64,000 nucleotides of DNA from Paucimonas lemoignei (GCA_900475325.1 LS483371.1:2542001-2606000), one strand, 5' to 3'; positions 25,893 through 34,547 are shown, counted from the stretch's first letter. A program made the numbers and translations. The notes: generated by a model not told the origin, from the letters alone.

Positions 25893-26216
25893 TCAGCCGC
25901 CACCATTCGCGCCACCTTTGCCACCGGCGCCGCCTTCAGCCCCGCCGCCATTGCCGCCCATGCCCTGGTCGTTGGTCATGCCACCTTTCCCGGACTCGGT
26001 ACCGGTTTTTGGCGCGGGGTCCATTCCCTTGGTACCGGGGCTTGTGCCATCAGCGCCGGGCGAGCTTCCGTCTGTGTCTTTCTTCAAGATCGGGGGCGGC
26101 GTCTTGGCCGAGCCATCCACGGGATCAGTCGGGCCGGTGGAGCCTGCCATGGCTGAACCTACCGCCATCGTCAAAAGGCTGGCCAGCGCCAGGGTCCTCA
26201 ATCCATGCTTGTTCAT
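25893..26216 (-). CDS. exported Gly-rich small protein
   Basis: A 107-residue protein with a clear Sec signal peptide (residues 1-24, ending GSAMA) and a mature part made of low-complexity Gly, Pro, Thr, Asp and Lys, finishing in a Gly/Ala run (GGNGGGAEGGAGGKGGANGG). No family recognised. The start at 26216 is supported by GGAGA upstream; a longer frame to 26360 has no signal peptide at its head. It is divergent from pstS. A structural or cell-surface role is possible but not shown. Confidence 0.6.
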   Translation of the reverse strand: MNKHGLRTLALASLLTMAVGSAMAGSTGPTDPVDGSAKTPPPILKKDTDGSSPGADGTSPGTKGMDPAPKTGTESGKGGMTNDQGMGGNGGGAEGGAGGKGGANGGG

Positions 26217-26568
26217 AAGGTGAATCTCCATTGTTGTTAGGGGCGTTACTTCCTTTGGTACCTGCAGGATCGCAATAGGTGCCGCAGCTCCTGACCAATG
26301 GCATATCGCCCGGGACTCAGTGCAAATGAATGATTGATGGCCTAGCGCTATTAATTTCAACCGGCTCCCTGAGAAATCCTCCAGTGCCCGATTTTATTGC
26401 GCGAAACCCGCATTAATGAGGTTTTTCGACGTAAGCGAAAGCGTACAAAACCGTCTGAAAGATGCCGGACTCGACTGATTGTCATGAAACCGCAACATTG
26501 GAGGGTTTAAATCCGCCTCGGGCCTTCCCATGGATGGGCCACCAAATTTCCCTTGTTGAGGTATCGCC
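26217..26568. other. divergent intergenic region before pstS
   Basis: 352 bp without a gene between the Gly-rich exported protein and pstS. It should hold both promoters. The one site I can propose is a Pho-box-like sequence at 26479-26496. No clear sigma-70 hexamers stand out. Confidence 0.5.
26479..26496 (+). promoter_or_regulatory. Pho box candidate
   Basis: TTGTCATGAAACCGCAAC matches the PhoB consensus CTGTCATAAAWCTGTCAY at 13 of 18 positions; the first half (TGTCATGAAAC) is near perfect and the second half is poor. It lies 73 bp before the pstS start, a fitting place for PhoB activation under phosphate limitation. Confidence 0.5.
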
Positions 26569-27594
26569 GTGATTCTGCTGACTAAAAAACGCTTGTCGGT
26601 TCTGCTCGCTTCGATGTGCCTGAGTGGTATGGCTCATGCGGTAGACGTAACAGGCGCTGGTTCGAGTTTCGTCTTCCCGGTTATCTCCGCGTGGTCGCAG
26701 AATTACAGCAAGTCTGCCGACAACCGCATCAACTATCAGTCCATCGGTTCCGGCGGCGGTATCGCTCAGATCAAGGCTGCAACCGTAGACTTCGGCGCAT
26801 CCGATGCTCCTCTGTCCGCTGAAGACCTCGAGAAAGGCGGCTTGGGTCAATTCCCAAGCGTGATCGGCGGTATCGTGCCAATCATCAACGTTGAAGGCAT
26901 CGAGCCTGGCCAACTGAAACTGGACGGCCCAACACTGGCCAAAATCTTCATGGGTGAAATCAAGAAGTGGAACGATCCAGCCATCGTTGCCTTGAACCCG
27001 GAGCTCAAAGACAAGCTGAAAGACCAGGCCATCACCGTTGTTCACCGTTCGGACGGTTCGGGCACTTCCTACAACTTCACCAACTACCTGAGCAAAGTCA
27101 GCCCAGAGTGGAACGAGAAGTTGAAGTTCGGTTCGACTGTTCAATGGCCAGCCGGTGTGGGCGGCAAGGGTAGCGAAGGTGTTTCGGCCTACGTGAAGCA
27201 GATCAAGGGTTCGATCGGCTACGTTGAGCACTCCTATGCTGAAACCAACAAACTGTCTTACACCCAGCTGAAAAACGCCGCTGGCAAGTTCATCAAGCCT
27301 GACGCCAAAGCCTTCGCCGCTGCCGCTGACACTGCTGACTGGAACAGCGTCAAAGACTTCAACCTGATCATGACCAACGCTCCGGGCGAAACCGCATGGC
27401 CGATCACGGCTACCACCTGGATCATCATGTACAAGAAGGCCAAGAACGCCGAGCAAAGCGCTGCTGCTTTCGACTTCTTCAAGTGGTCGCTGGAAAACGG
27501 TCAGAAACAAGCTGAAGACCTGTCCTACGTAGCACTGCCGAAAGCCCTGGTCACCAAGGTTGAAGACTACTGGAAAACCGAGTTCACCAAGTAA
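26569..27594 (+). CDS. pstS: phosphate ABC transporter substrate-binding protein
   Basis: A 341-residue periplasmic phosphate-binding protein. The signal peptide runs to MAHA (about residue 24). The mature start VDVTGAGSSFVFPVISAWSQ contains the phosphate-contacting T-G-A-G-S-S-F, and further contacts lie in SIGSGGGIAQI, FGASDAPLS and VHRSDGSGTSYNF. It captures orthophosphate and delivers it to PstCA. The start is GTG with GAGG 8 bases upstream. It is followed by pstC, pstA and pstB; an attenuator-like hairpin in the 70-bp gap after it would allow higher levels of PstS than of the membrane parts. Confidence 0.95.
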   Translation: MILLTKKRLSVLLASMCLSGMAHAVDVTGAGSSFVFPVISAWSQNYSKSADNRINYQSIGSGGGIAQIKAATVDFGASDAPLSAEDLEKGGLGQFPSVIGGIVPIINVEGIEPGQLKLDGPTLAKIFMGEIKKWNDPAIVALNPELKDKLKDQAITVVHRSDGSGTSYNFTNYLSKVSPEWNEKLKFGSTVQWPAGVGGKGSEGVSAYVKQIKGSIGYVEHSYAETNKLSYTQLKNAAGKFIKPDAKAFAAAADTADWNSVKDFNLIMTNAPGETAWPITATTWIIMYKKAKNAEQSAAAFDFFKWSLENGQKQAEDLSYVALPKALVTKVEDYWKTEFTK

Positions 27595-27615
27595 TTCGAC
27601 GTTTCTCCGGCTCAC

Positions 27616-27649
27616 CCCTGTCATCGCTGCCCGATGACAGGGTTTCTTT
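27616..27649 (+). terminator. attenuator-like hairpin between pstS and pstC
   Basis: CCCTGTCATCG and CGATGACAGGG form a perfect 11-bp stem with a 5-base loop, followed by TTTCTTT. It has the form of an intrinsic terminator inside the operon, so only part of the transcripts would continue into pstCAB. Confidence 0.75.
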
Positions 27650-27664
27650 GCGAGTGGACCCAAG

Positions 27665-28660
27665 ATGACTGAAAACACCCAATATTTGTCCGCTGCGATC
27701 CCTGCGTCCGTCTCCGAGGGTGAACGCCGAGCGGCTCGCGATCAGCGTCATGATCGCTGGTTCAAGCGCACCATGGGCGGTGCTGCAATGCTGGTTCTGG
27801 CATTGCTCGGCTGTATCGCACTGTCGACCTTGTGGGGCGGCAGCCTTGCATTCCAGACCTTCGGCTTTGGGTTTCTGACCAGCACCGAGTGGGACGTGGT
27901 CGGTGGCAAGTTTGGTGCACTGGTGCCGATCTACGGTACGTTGGTGACCTCTTTTCTGGCTTTGCTGATCGCCGTTCCGGTGAGTTTCGGCATCGCGATT
28001 TTCCTGACCGAAGTAGCGCCGCCATGGTTGCGACTGCCGATTTCTTCGGCCATCGAGTTGTTGGCGGGTATTCCTTCGATCATCTACGGCATGTGGGGCC
28101 TTTTCGTGTTCGGGCCGTACATGGCTGAGCACATCGCGCCGTGGATCAACGACAACCTTGGTGAACTGCCTTTCATTGGCCCGATGTTCCAGGGCCCGCC
28201 GTTGGGTATCGGCATGCTCACCGCCGGTATAGTGCTCGCGATCATGATCACGCCGTTCATTACCTCGGTCATGGTTGAAGTATTCAAAAGCGTGCCGACC
28301 ACCCTTAAAGAGTCGGCGTATGCCCTGGGTGGCACGACCTGGGAAGTGGTCTGGGACATCGTCCTGCCTTACACCCGTTCAGCGGTGGTCGGCGGGATTT
28401 TCCTCGGTCTGGGTCGCGCACTGGGTGAAACCATGGCGGTGACCTTCGTACTGGGTAACTCCCACCAATTCTCGGCGTCGCTGATGATGCCAAGCAGTTC
28501 GATTGCGTCGGTGATCGCCAACGAGTTCAACGAGGCCTACACCGACCTGCATCGCTCGTCGCTGATCGCGCTGGGCTTCCTGCTGTTCGTGGTGACCTTC
28601 ATCGTGCTGGCCCTGGCCCGCATCATGCTGTCGCGTCTGTCCCGCAAGGAGGGGTTATGA
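27665..28660 (+). CDS. pstC: phosphate ABC transporter permease PstC
   Basis: A 331-residue inner-membrane permease with six predicted membrane spans, an N-terminal cytoplasmic tail of about 35 residues and a binding-protein-dependent transport domain. The ABC-docking loop is at KSVPTTLKESAYALGGTTWEV (EAA-type: ESAYALGGT). GIPSIIYGMWGLFVFGP is a PstC signature. The length is normal for the short PstC form; pseudomonads often have a second, longer PstC beside phoU. It overlaps pstA by 4 bp (ATGA), showing translational coupling. Confidence 0.94.
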   Translation: MTENTQYLSAAIPASVSEGERRAARDQRHDRWFKRTMGGAAMLVLALLGCIALSTLWGGSLAFQTFGFGFLTSTEWDVVGGKFGALVPIYGTLVTSFLALLIAVPVSFGIAIFLTEVAPPWLRLPISSAIELLAGIPSIIYGMWGLFVFGPYMAEHIAPWINDNLGELPFIGPMFQGPPLGIGMLTAGIVLAIMITPFITSVMVEVFKSVPTTLKESAYALGGTTWEVVWDIVLPYTRSAVVGGIFLGLGRALGETMAVTFVLGNSHQFSASLMMPSSSIASVIANEFNEAYTDLHRSSLIALGFLLFVVTFIVLALARIMLSRLSRKEGL

Positions 28661-29541
28661 GTAAGGATGTGACTGGCAACGAGAGCCTCTACCGGGTTCG
28701 CGATCTCAAGAACAAGGCCGCCATGGTTCTCAGCTGCGGCGCGACGGCGTTTGGCCTGTTGTGGCTGGTGTGGATCCTGTTGACCACCATTGTTAACGGC
28801 GTGGATGCATTGAACCTGCGCCTGTTCAGCGGCATGACGCCACCGCCGGGTGTTGAGGGCGGCCTGGCCAACGCCTTTTACGGCAGCGTGCTGATGTCCG
28901 GCATCGGCCTGTTGATCGGTACGCCGATTGGCTTGATGGCTGGCGTGTGGCTGGCAGAGTTCGCTCGTTACTCCAAGCTGGGTAACGCCGTACGTTTCGT
29001 CAACGACATCCTGTTGTCGGCACCTTCCATCGTGCTGGGCCTGTTTGTGTACACCGCGGTGATTCTGCCCCTCAACGAGTGGACGGATCACAAGGTCGGC
29101 TTCTCGGCAATTGCCGGTGCCCTGGCCTTGGCGCTGCTGGTGATTCCGGTTGTGGTGCGGACCACCGATGAAATGCTCCAGCTGCAACCTTCGACCATGC
29201 GCGAAGCCGCGCTGGCCCTGGGTGTGCCGCAATGGAAGCTGACTTTGCAGATCGTCCTGCGTGCGGCCAAGGCCGGTGTGGTGACAGGCGTCTTGCTGGC
29301 GCTGGCCCGTATCACTGGCGAAACCGCGCCGCTACTGTTTACCGCGTTCGGCAACCAGTTCTGGAGCAGCGATTTGCTCAAGCCGATGGCCAGCGTACCG
29401 GTCGTGGTGTTCCAGTACGCCATGAGCCCATTCGACGATTGGCACTCTCTGGCCTGGGCAGGCGCCCTGGTCATGACACTGTTCGTGCTGGTCCTCAGCC
29501 TCGCTTCCCGCTTAATTCTTTTGCGCAATAGGGCGTCTTGA
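28657..29541 (+). CDS. pstA: phosphate ABC transporter permease PstA
   Basis: A 294-residue partner permease with six spans. The coupling loop is [36 protein letters not shown] and [17 protein letters not shown] are PstA features. It forms the membrane channel with PstC. The stop codon overlaps the pstB start by one base (TGATG). Confidence 0.94.
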   Translation: MSKDVTGNESLYRVRDLKNKAAMVLSCGATAFGLLWLVWILLTTIVNGVDALNLRLFSGMTPPPGVEGGLANAFYGSVLMSGIGLLIGTPIGLMAGVWLAEFARYSKLGNAVRFVNDILLSAPSIVLGLFVYTAVILPLNEWTDHKVGFSAIAGALALALLVIPVVVRTTDEMLQLQPSTMREAALALGVPQWKLTLQIVLRAAKAGVVTGVLLALARITGETAPLLFTAFGNQFWSSDLLKPMASVPVVVFQYAMSPFDDWHSLAWAGALVMTLFVLVLSLASRLILLRNRAS

Positions 29542-30320
29542 TGAATAACCTTTCCCTTGCCAATGAAAAAACCAAGATTCAAGTTCGTGGTCTGGAGTTT
29601 TTCTACAACGACCAGAAGTCGCTGAAATCCATCGACATGATCATCCCGGAAAAGCGCATCACCGCGATCATCGGTCCATCGGGTTGCGGCAAGTCGACCC
29701 TGCTGCGTGTGTTCAACCGTATCTACGCGATGTACCCCAAGCAGGAAGCCAAGGGTGAAGTGCTGCTCAATGGCGAAAACATCCTGGCCCCTGGCTACTC
29801 GATGAACCGCCTGCGCAGCCACGTAGGCATGGTGTTCCAGAAGCCGGTGCCGTTCCCGATGTCGATCTACGACAACATTTCGTACGCCATCAAGCACCAC
29901 GAAAAGCTGTCGCGCCGTGAAATGGAAGATCGCGTCGAAGAAGCGCTTCGCGGTGCCGCGTTGTGGGATGAAGTCAAAGACAAGCTCAACAAGAGCGCCA
30001 CGGGCCTGTCCGGTGGTCAGCAACAGCGTCTGTGCATCGCTCGCACCATCGCGCTGCGCCCACAAGTGCTGCTGCTGGATGAGCCGACGTCGGCACTCGA
30101 CCCGATCTCTACCGGTCGTATCGAACAGCTGATCACCGAACTCAAAGAGCAGTTCACCGTGATCATCGTGACCCACAACATGCAGCAAGCGGCGCGTTGC
30201 TCGGACTACACCGCGTTCATGTTCATGGGTGAACTGATCGAACACGGCGACACCGACACCATCTTCACCAAGCCGTCCAAGACCCAGACCGAAGACTACA
30301 TCACCGGTCGTTTTGGCTGA
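29541..30320 (+). CDS. pstB: phosphate ABC transporter ATPase
   Basis: A 259-residue ATP-binding subunit. Walker A is GPSGCGKST (about residues 51-59), the Q-loop is in [17 protein letters not shown], the signature is [17 protein letters not shown], Walker B is [13 protein letters not shown], and the switch histidine is in [28 protein letters not shown] [11 protein letters not shown] is typical for PstB. It powers phosphate import. A TTG one codon earlier is not needed as start. No phoU follows; the next gene is a convergent LysR gene 9 bp away. Confidence 0.95.
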   Translation: MNNLSLANEKTKIQVRGLEFFYNDQKSLKSIDMIIPEKRITAIIGPSGCGKSTLLRVFNRIYAMYPKQEAKGEVLLNGENILAPGYSMNRLRSHVGMVFQKPVPFPMSIYDNISYAIKHHEKLSRREMEDRVEEALRGAALWDEVKDKLNKSATGLSGGQQQRLCIARTIALRPQVLLLDEPTSALDPISTGRIEQLITELKEQFTVIIVTHNMQQAARCSDYTAFMFMGELIEHGDTDTIFTKPSKTQTEDYITGRFG

Positions 30321-30329
30321 TTGGCAGCG

Positions 30330-31262
30330 TCACTGCTCTATAACATGGGAGGCCGGGCTTCGGTCTCCCATGAATTCCTCCAGTCTTTTACGCAGCCAGC
30401 GCTCCGCCGGGTCTGTGTCCATCACACTCAGCCAGGTCATCGACAGCTCAAGATTGGGCGTGATGAAGGGCAATGCTTCACCAAACAACCTCCCGGTACT
30501 GGCCATCGCCTGAGTCAAATGATCCGGCAGATTGCACAGCAGGTCTGTGCCCGCCATCAGCGCAGGCAGCGTGCTGTATTGCGGAACCGACAACACGGCA
30601 TGACGCTTGCGGCCAATGGCGTCCAGCCACTCATCGGCGAAACTGCTGATGTTGGCGACATGGGACACCACCACGTGGGGGCGGGTGCAGTATTCGTCCA
30701 GGCTCATGGGCGTGTCTGATTGATCGGCGCGCACCACCATGGGTTTGACCGACCGCAGCAGTTTACGCTTGGCATTGGCTGGCAACTCCCGGGTCAGGCA
30801 GACCGCCACGGTGATTTCGCCGGACATCAGCAATTCCGAGACATTCCAGTAGTTGACCTGCTTGATCACGATCACCACCCCCGGCGCCTCTTGGCGAATC
30901 GCGCGCAGCAGAGGCGGCAACAGGCTGTACTCCACGTCATCGGAGAGGCCGAGGCGGAAGGTCATGTCGCTGCTGGCCGGATCGAACTCCCGAGTCAGGC
31001 TCAGGGCCATGGACATGGCGTCCAGCGCAGGGGACAGGTGATGGATGATCTCCTGCGCCCTGGCGGTGGGTTCCATGCGATGGCCGACGCGGATGAACAG
31101 CGGGTCATTGAACAACGCCCGCAACCGATTGAGCGCAGCGCTGATGGTCGGCTGGCCGAGAAACAGCTTCTCGGCAGCGCGGGTCACGTTGCGCTCCTGC
31201 ATCAATGTCTCGAACACCACCATCAGATTGATGTCGGCCTTGCGCAATTCGTTTCGGTTCAT
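30330..31262 (-). CDS. LysR-family regulator (NodD/NahR-like subgroup)
   Basis: A 310-residue regulator starting MNRNELRKADINLMVVFETLMQERNVTRAAEKLFLGQPTISAALNRL (pieces DINLMVVFETLM and LGQPTISAALNRL), which is the NodD/LeuO-like form of the LysR helix-turn-helix. The effector domain (about 95-300) contains FRLGLSDDVEYSLLPPLL. Its target is unclear: it ends 9 bp from pstB, and upstream it is divergent from the SDR-GH15 pair, which are the best candidates. Its last codons overlap a hairpin (30344-30372, CATGGGAG and CTCCCATG arms) that could stop convergent transcription. Confidence 0.87.
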   Translation of the reverse strand: MNRNELRKADINLMVVFETLMQERNVTRAAEKLFLGQPTISAALNRLRALFNDPLFIRVGHRMEPTARAQEIIHHLSPALDAMSMALSLTREFDPASSDMTFRLGLSDDVEYSLLPPLLRAIRQEAPGVVIVIKQVNYWNVSELLMSGEITVAVCLTRELPANAKRKLLRSVKPMVVRADQSDTPMSLDEYCTRPHVVVSHVANISSFADEWLDAIGRKRHAVLSVPQYSTLPALMAGTDLLCNLPDHLTQAMASTGRLFGEALPFITPNLELSMTWLSVMDTDPAERWLRKRLEEFMGDRSPASHVIEQ

Positions 31263-31312
31263 GGGGGTAGCGGTCCGCGGCGGGGGTTTAGCTCGGTGTG
31301 GGGCACGCTACC

Positions 31313-31388
31313 AGCCTCAAGCTACAAGCCGCAAGCTACAAGCCACCCGCGTAGCTCACTTGCAGCTTGAAGCTTAAAGCTTGCAGCT
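31313..31388. repeat. AAGCTACAAGC/GCTTGCAGCT inverted repeat
   Basis: A run of short related words (CAAGCTACAAGCC twice, then TTGCAGCTTGAAGCTT, AAGCTTGCAGCTGC) makes a long imperfect hairpin between the divergent LysR and SDR genes. This is another dispersed intergenic repeat type of fluorescens-group genomes, different from the REP pairs elsewhere in the window. Confidence 0.65.
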
Positions 31389-31455
31389 GCTTTTACTTGA
31401 ACTTCGGCCGAGCCCCACCGGTCAGCTTTACATGCTGATCAAGAGGCTCGAATCC

Positions 31456-32256
31456 ATGCATATTTCACTGGAACAACAAGTCGCTTTGGTCACCGGGGCC
31501 AGTTCGGGTCTTGGGGCCGCGGCGGCCAGGGGGCTGGCTGCGGCGGGGGCTGCGGTTGTCATCAATTACAACTCGCAACCCGAACCTGCCGAAAAGCTAG
31601 CGGCAGAAATCATTGCCGCAGGCGGTCAGGCCATTGCCGTGCAGGCCGACGTTTCGAAGGAAGAAGACGTCGAGCGGCTGTTCAGCAAAACCCTGGAACA
31701 CTTTGGTCGTCTGGACATCCTGGTCGCCAACTCCGGGCTGCAGAAGGATGCGTCGATTGTCGACATGAGCCTGGCGGACTGGAACAAAGTCATAGAGGTC
31801 AACCTGACCGGCCAGTTCCTCTGTGCCCGCGCCGCGTTGCGTCAGTTCATCCAGCAGGGGATTCGCCCTGTGGTGTCCCGGGCCCTGGGCAAGATCATCC
31901 ACATGAGTTCCGTACATCAACTGATTCCCTGGGCCGGACACGCCAACTACGCTGCCTCCAAGGGCGGCGTGGACTTGCTGATGCGCAGCATCGCCCAGGA
32001 AGTCGGCGAGCAGCGCATCCGGGTCAATAGCATTGCACCCGGCGCGATTCGCACGGCGATCAACACCGAGGCCATGGCCGGCGATAAAGAAGCCGAGTTG
32101 CTCAAGCTGATTCCCTATGGGCGAGTGGGCGACGCCGAAGATGTCGCCAACGCGGTGGTCTGGCTGGCGTCAGACCTGTCTGATTATGTTCACGGCACCA
32201 CGCTGTTCATTGACGGTGGCATGAGCCTGTATCCGGAGTTTCGAGACAATGGCTGA
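31456..32256 (+). CDS. short-chain dehydrogenase (glucose 1-dehydrogenase-like)
   Basis: A 266-residue classical SDR: TGASSGLGAAAARGLA, ILVANSGLQKDASIVDM, catalytic HMSSVHQLIPWAGHANYAASKGG, and VHGTTLFIDGGMSLYPEF at the end, a signature close to bacterial glucose 1-dehydrogenases. It overlaps the GH15 gene by 8 bp, so glucose released by that enzyme could be oxidised by this one (inference). The start at 31456 has AAGAGG upstream; the longer frame to 31381 runs into the repeat. Confidence 0.87.
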   Translation: MHISLEQQVALVTGASSGLGAAAARGLAAAGAAVVINYNSQPEPAEKLAAEIIAAGGQAIAVQADVSKEEDVERLFSKTLEHFGRLDILVANSGLQKDASIVDMSLADWNKVIEVNLTGQFLCARAALRQFIQQGIRPVVSRALGKIIHMSSVHQLIPWAGHANYAASKGGVDLLMRSIAQEVGEQRIRVNSIAPGAIRTAINTEAMAGDKEAELLKLIPYGRVGDAEDVANAVVWLASDLSDYVHGTTLFIDGGMSLYPEFRDNG

Positions 32257-34075
32257 CTTCCCGGAAGAAGCGCAAAACCCTATCGAGAACCACGGCATCA
32301 TCGGCGACATGCGCAGTGCCGCGCTGGTGGCGGATACCGGCAGCATCGATTTTTGCTGCTGGCCTGATTTCGACAGCCCTTCGATATTCAGCGCGTTGCT
32401 GGACACCAACAAGGCCGGCATTTTTCAGCTGGCCCCCGATCTGCCCAATGCCCGGCGGCAGCAGATTTATTTGCCTGATACCAACGTGTTGCAGACCCGC
32501 TGGATCGACGAACAGGCGGTGGTGGAAATCACCGACCTGATGCCCGTGGGCGATAACGTTGATGATCTGCCCCGTGTCGTGCGGCGCGTTGATGTGCGCT
32601 ACGGCAGCGCGACGATTCGCCTGCGCTGCCGGGTACGTCTGGATTACAGCCGGGCAGAAATGACCGTGAGCATGCGGGGTGAGGACGTGTGCTTCGAGGC
32701 CGAGGGCCAGCCGGGTATGCGCCTGTCTGCCACTGCGCCATTGAGTATTGTTGAGCAAACCGCGGTCGCCGAAGTCACCTTGAAACAGGGCCAAACCCTG
32801 GAGTTCATTCTGGGCGGTGTCGACGACCAGCAGGTCAGTGCCGGTCAATGCCAGCGCTATTTCACTGACACCCTGGCGTTCTGGCGGCGCTGGAGTAATC
32901 AGTCCGAATACCGTGGCCGCTGGCAGGAAATGGTCAATCGTTCGGCCCTCACCCTCAAGCTGCTGACCTCGCGCAAGCACGGCGGTATCGTGGCTGCGGC
33001 CACCTTTGGCCTGCCGGAAACACCGGGCGGCGAGCGTAACTGGGATTACCGCTACAGCTGGATACGCGATGCATCGTTCACGGTCTACGCCTTCATGCGT
33101 CTGGGCTATAGCGATGAGGCCAATGACTTCATGCGCTGGGTGCGCGGGCGCCTGGGCGATTGCTGCGAAGACTCGAACGAACTCGGCATCCTCTATACCC
33201 TCGATGGCCGCGAAGAACTGCCCGAAGAACACCTCGAGCACTTCACCGGCCACGGCGGCGCGCTGCCAGTACGTATCGGCAATGAAGCCTACAAACAGAC
33301 GCAGCTCGATATCTATGGCGAGCTGCTGGATGCGGTCTATCTGGCCAACAAGTACGGCGAAGCCATCTCCTACGAAGGCTGGCAGCACGCCACCCGGCAA
33401 GTGGATTACGTCTGCAAGCATTGGCGCGACAAGGACGTGGGCATCTGGGAAATGCGCGGCGGTGACCAGCACTTCCTGCACTCGCGGCTGATGTGCTGGG
33501 TGGCGCTGGACCGGGCGCTGCGCCTTGCGTTCAAACGCTCGCTGCCTGCGCCGTTTGATCGTTGGGACAAGGAACGTCAGGCGATCCACGACGACATCTG
33601 GAAGAACTTCTGGAACGCTGACCTGGGGCATTTCGTGCAGCACAAAGGCAGCCGCAACCTCGATGCATCTATGTTGTTAATGCCGCTGGTGCGCTTCGTC
33701 GGTGCCAGTGATCCACGCTGGCTGGCGACGCTGGATGCCATCGAAGCCACCCTGGTCCGGGATGGCATGGTCTTCCGCTACCGCAACGATGACGACCACG
33801 ACGATGGCCTGGCAGGTGAAGAGGGTGCGTTTACTGCCTGCTCATTCTGGTATGTCGAATGCCTGGCCCGCGCCGGTCGCGTGGAGCAGGCGCATCTGGA
33901 GTTCGAGCAACTGCTGCGCTACGCCAACCCGCTGGGGCTGTACGCCGAAGAGTTCGACAGCCACGGCCACCACCTGGGCAACACCCCTCAGGCCCTTAGC
34001 CACTTGGCCCTGATCAGCGCCGCAAGCTTTCTGGATCGCAAACTGGATGGCGGCAAGACGTTGTGGCAGCCGTAG
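32249..34075 (+). CDS. GH15-family glycoside hydrolase (glucoamylase/trehalase-like)
   Basis: A 608-residue two-domain protein. The N-terminal beta-sandwich (about 1-220) opens with PIENHGIIGDMRSAALVADTGSIDFCCWPDFDSP (pieces GIIGDMRSAALV, CCWPDFDSP), typical of bacterial GH15. The (alpha/alpha)6 catalytic barrel begins at LTLKLLTSRKHGGIVAAATFGLPE and NWDYRYSWIRDASF. The general acid is in KDVGIWEMRGG and the base in LGLYAEEFDSHGHHLGN. There is no signal peptide, so it acts in the cytoplasm on alpha-glucosides or trehalose. GGAG lies 9 bases before the start, inside the end of the SDR gene. The pair is a two-gene operon. Confidence 0.88.
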   Translation: MADFPEEAQNPIENHGIIGDMRSAALVADTGSIDFCCWPDFDSPSIFSALLDTNKAGIFQLAPDLPNARRQQIYLPDTNVLQTRWIDEQAVVEITDLMPVGDNVDDLPRVVRRVDVRYGSATIRLRCRVRLDYSRAEMTVSMRGEDVCFEAEGQPGMRLSATAPLSIVEQTAVAEVTLKQGQTLEFILGGVDDQQVSAGQCQRYFTDTLAFWRRWSNQSEYRGRWQEMVNRSALTLKLLTSRKHGGIVAAATFGLPETPGGERNWDYRYSWIRDASFTVYAFMRLGYSDEANDFMRWVRGRLGDCCEDSNELGILYTLDGREELPEEHLEHFTGHGGALPVRIGNEAYKQTQLDIYGELLDAVYLANKYGEAISYEGWQHATRQVDYVCKHWRDKDVGIWEMRGGDQHFLHSRLMCWVALDRALRLAFKRSLPAPFDRWDKERQAIHDDIWKNFWNADLGHFVQHKGSRNLDASMLLMPLVRFVGASDPRWLATLDAIEATLVRDGMVFRYRNDDDHDDGLAGEEGAFTACSFWYVECLARAGRVEQAHLEFEQLLRYANPLGLYAEEFDSHGHHLGNTPQALSHLALISAASFLDRKLDGGKTLWQP

Positions 34076-34086
34076 TGGCGTGAGGT

Positions 34087-34167
34087 CTGTGGGAGCGAAC
34101 TTGTTCGCGAGACGATATTCCCGGCAACGCATGCCCAACGCCTCGCCAACAAGTTGGCTCCTACAAG
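34087..34167. repeat. REP pair, GTGGGAGCGAACTTGTTCGC type
   Basis: First of four REP elements filling the 472-bp gap 34076-34547. Left arm GTGGGAGCGAACTTGTTCGCGA, right arm divergent (CCAACAAGTTGGCTCCTAC). Confidence 0.75.
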
Positions 34168-34180
34168 ATTGTGGTATTTC

Positions 34181-34290
34181 CCGTGGGAGCGACCGGGGTG
34201 GCGCTCCACCTTGCTCGCGAAGAGGCCAGTGCAGTCGCTGCAGTTTCGTCGGCGGGTCCATAGCCTTCGCAAGCAAGCTTGCTCCCACGG
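34181..34290. repeat. REP pair with an interrupted left arm
   Basis: GTGGGAGCGA is followed by an extra CCGGGGTGGCGCTCCAC before the arm resumes with CTTGCTCGCGAA; the right arm is regular (TTCGCAAGCAAGCTTGCTCCCAC). The insert itself repeats part of the hairpin (GTGG-CGCTCCAC). Confidence 0.7.
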
Positions 34291-34330
34291 GTTAAGCGTT
34301 TTGCCACAGATAGCGGGGCACTACACATTC

Positions 34331-34405
34331 CTGTGGGAGCTGCCGAAGGCTGCGAAAGCAGTGTGTCAGATGTCCCGCTTTCGCAGCCCTCGGCAGCTCC
34401 TACAG
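34331..34405. repeat. REP pair, GTAGGAGCTGC type
   Basis: Third element of the cluster: GTGGGAGCTGCCGAAGGCTGCG and CGCAGCCCTCGGCAGCTCCTAC arms. The left arm begins GTGGG like the other subtype, a possible hybrid. Confidence 0.78.
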
Positions 34406-34416
34406 ACTGCGATATT

Positions 34417-34511
34417 CCTGTGGGAGCGAATTCATTCGCGAATGCTTGGGTACAGCCGACAGAAATGTATCGGTTGCACCGGCCTCTTCGCGAATGAATT
34501 CGCTCCCACAG
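34417..34511. repeat. REP pair, GTGGGAGCGAATTCATTCGC type
   Basis: Fourth element of the cluster; both arms contain the intact GCGAATGAATTCGC core. Same subtype as 3064-3156 and 49667-49761. Confidence 0.85.
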
Positions 34512-34547
34512 AAAGTGCCTTCCAAATCCGTTCAGCCGTGATGACGT

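Noticed and set aside
26482..27678. 398-codon minus-strand reading frame
   Set aside because: Antisense to pstS and into its flanks; no motifs.
29088..30245. 385-codon minus-strand reading frame
   Set aside because: Antisense to pstA/pstB; no motifs.
30344..30372. hairpin CATGGGAG...CTCCCATG as pstB terminator
   Set aside because: It lies within the last codons of the convergent LysR gene and has no T-run; too weak for a separate terminator call.
32207..33643. 478-codon minus-strand reading frame
   Set aside because: Antisense to the GH15 gene, whose catalytic motifs are clear; the shadow has no family features.
34080..34520. possible CRISPR-like repeat array
   Set aside because: The repeats are inverted REP pairs of different subtypes with irregular spacing, not direct repeats with unique spacers; no cas genes.
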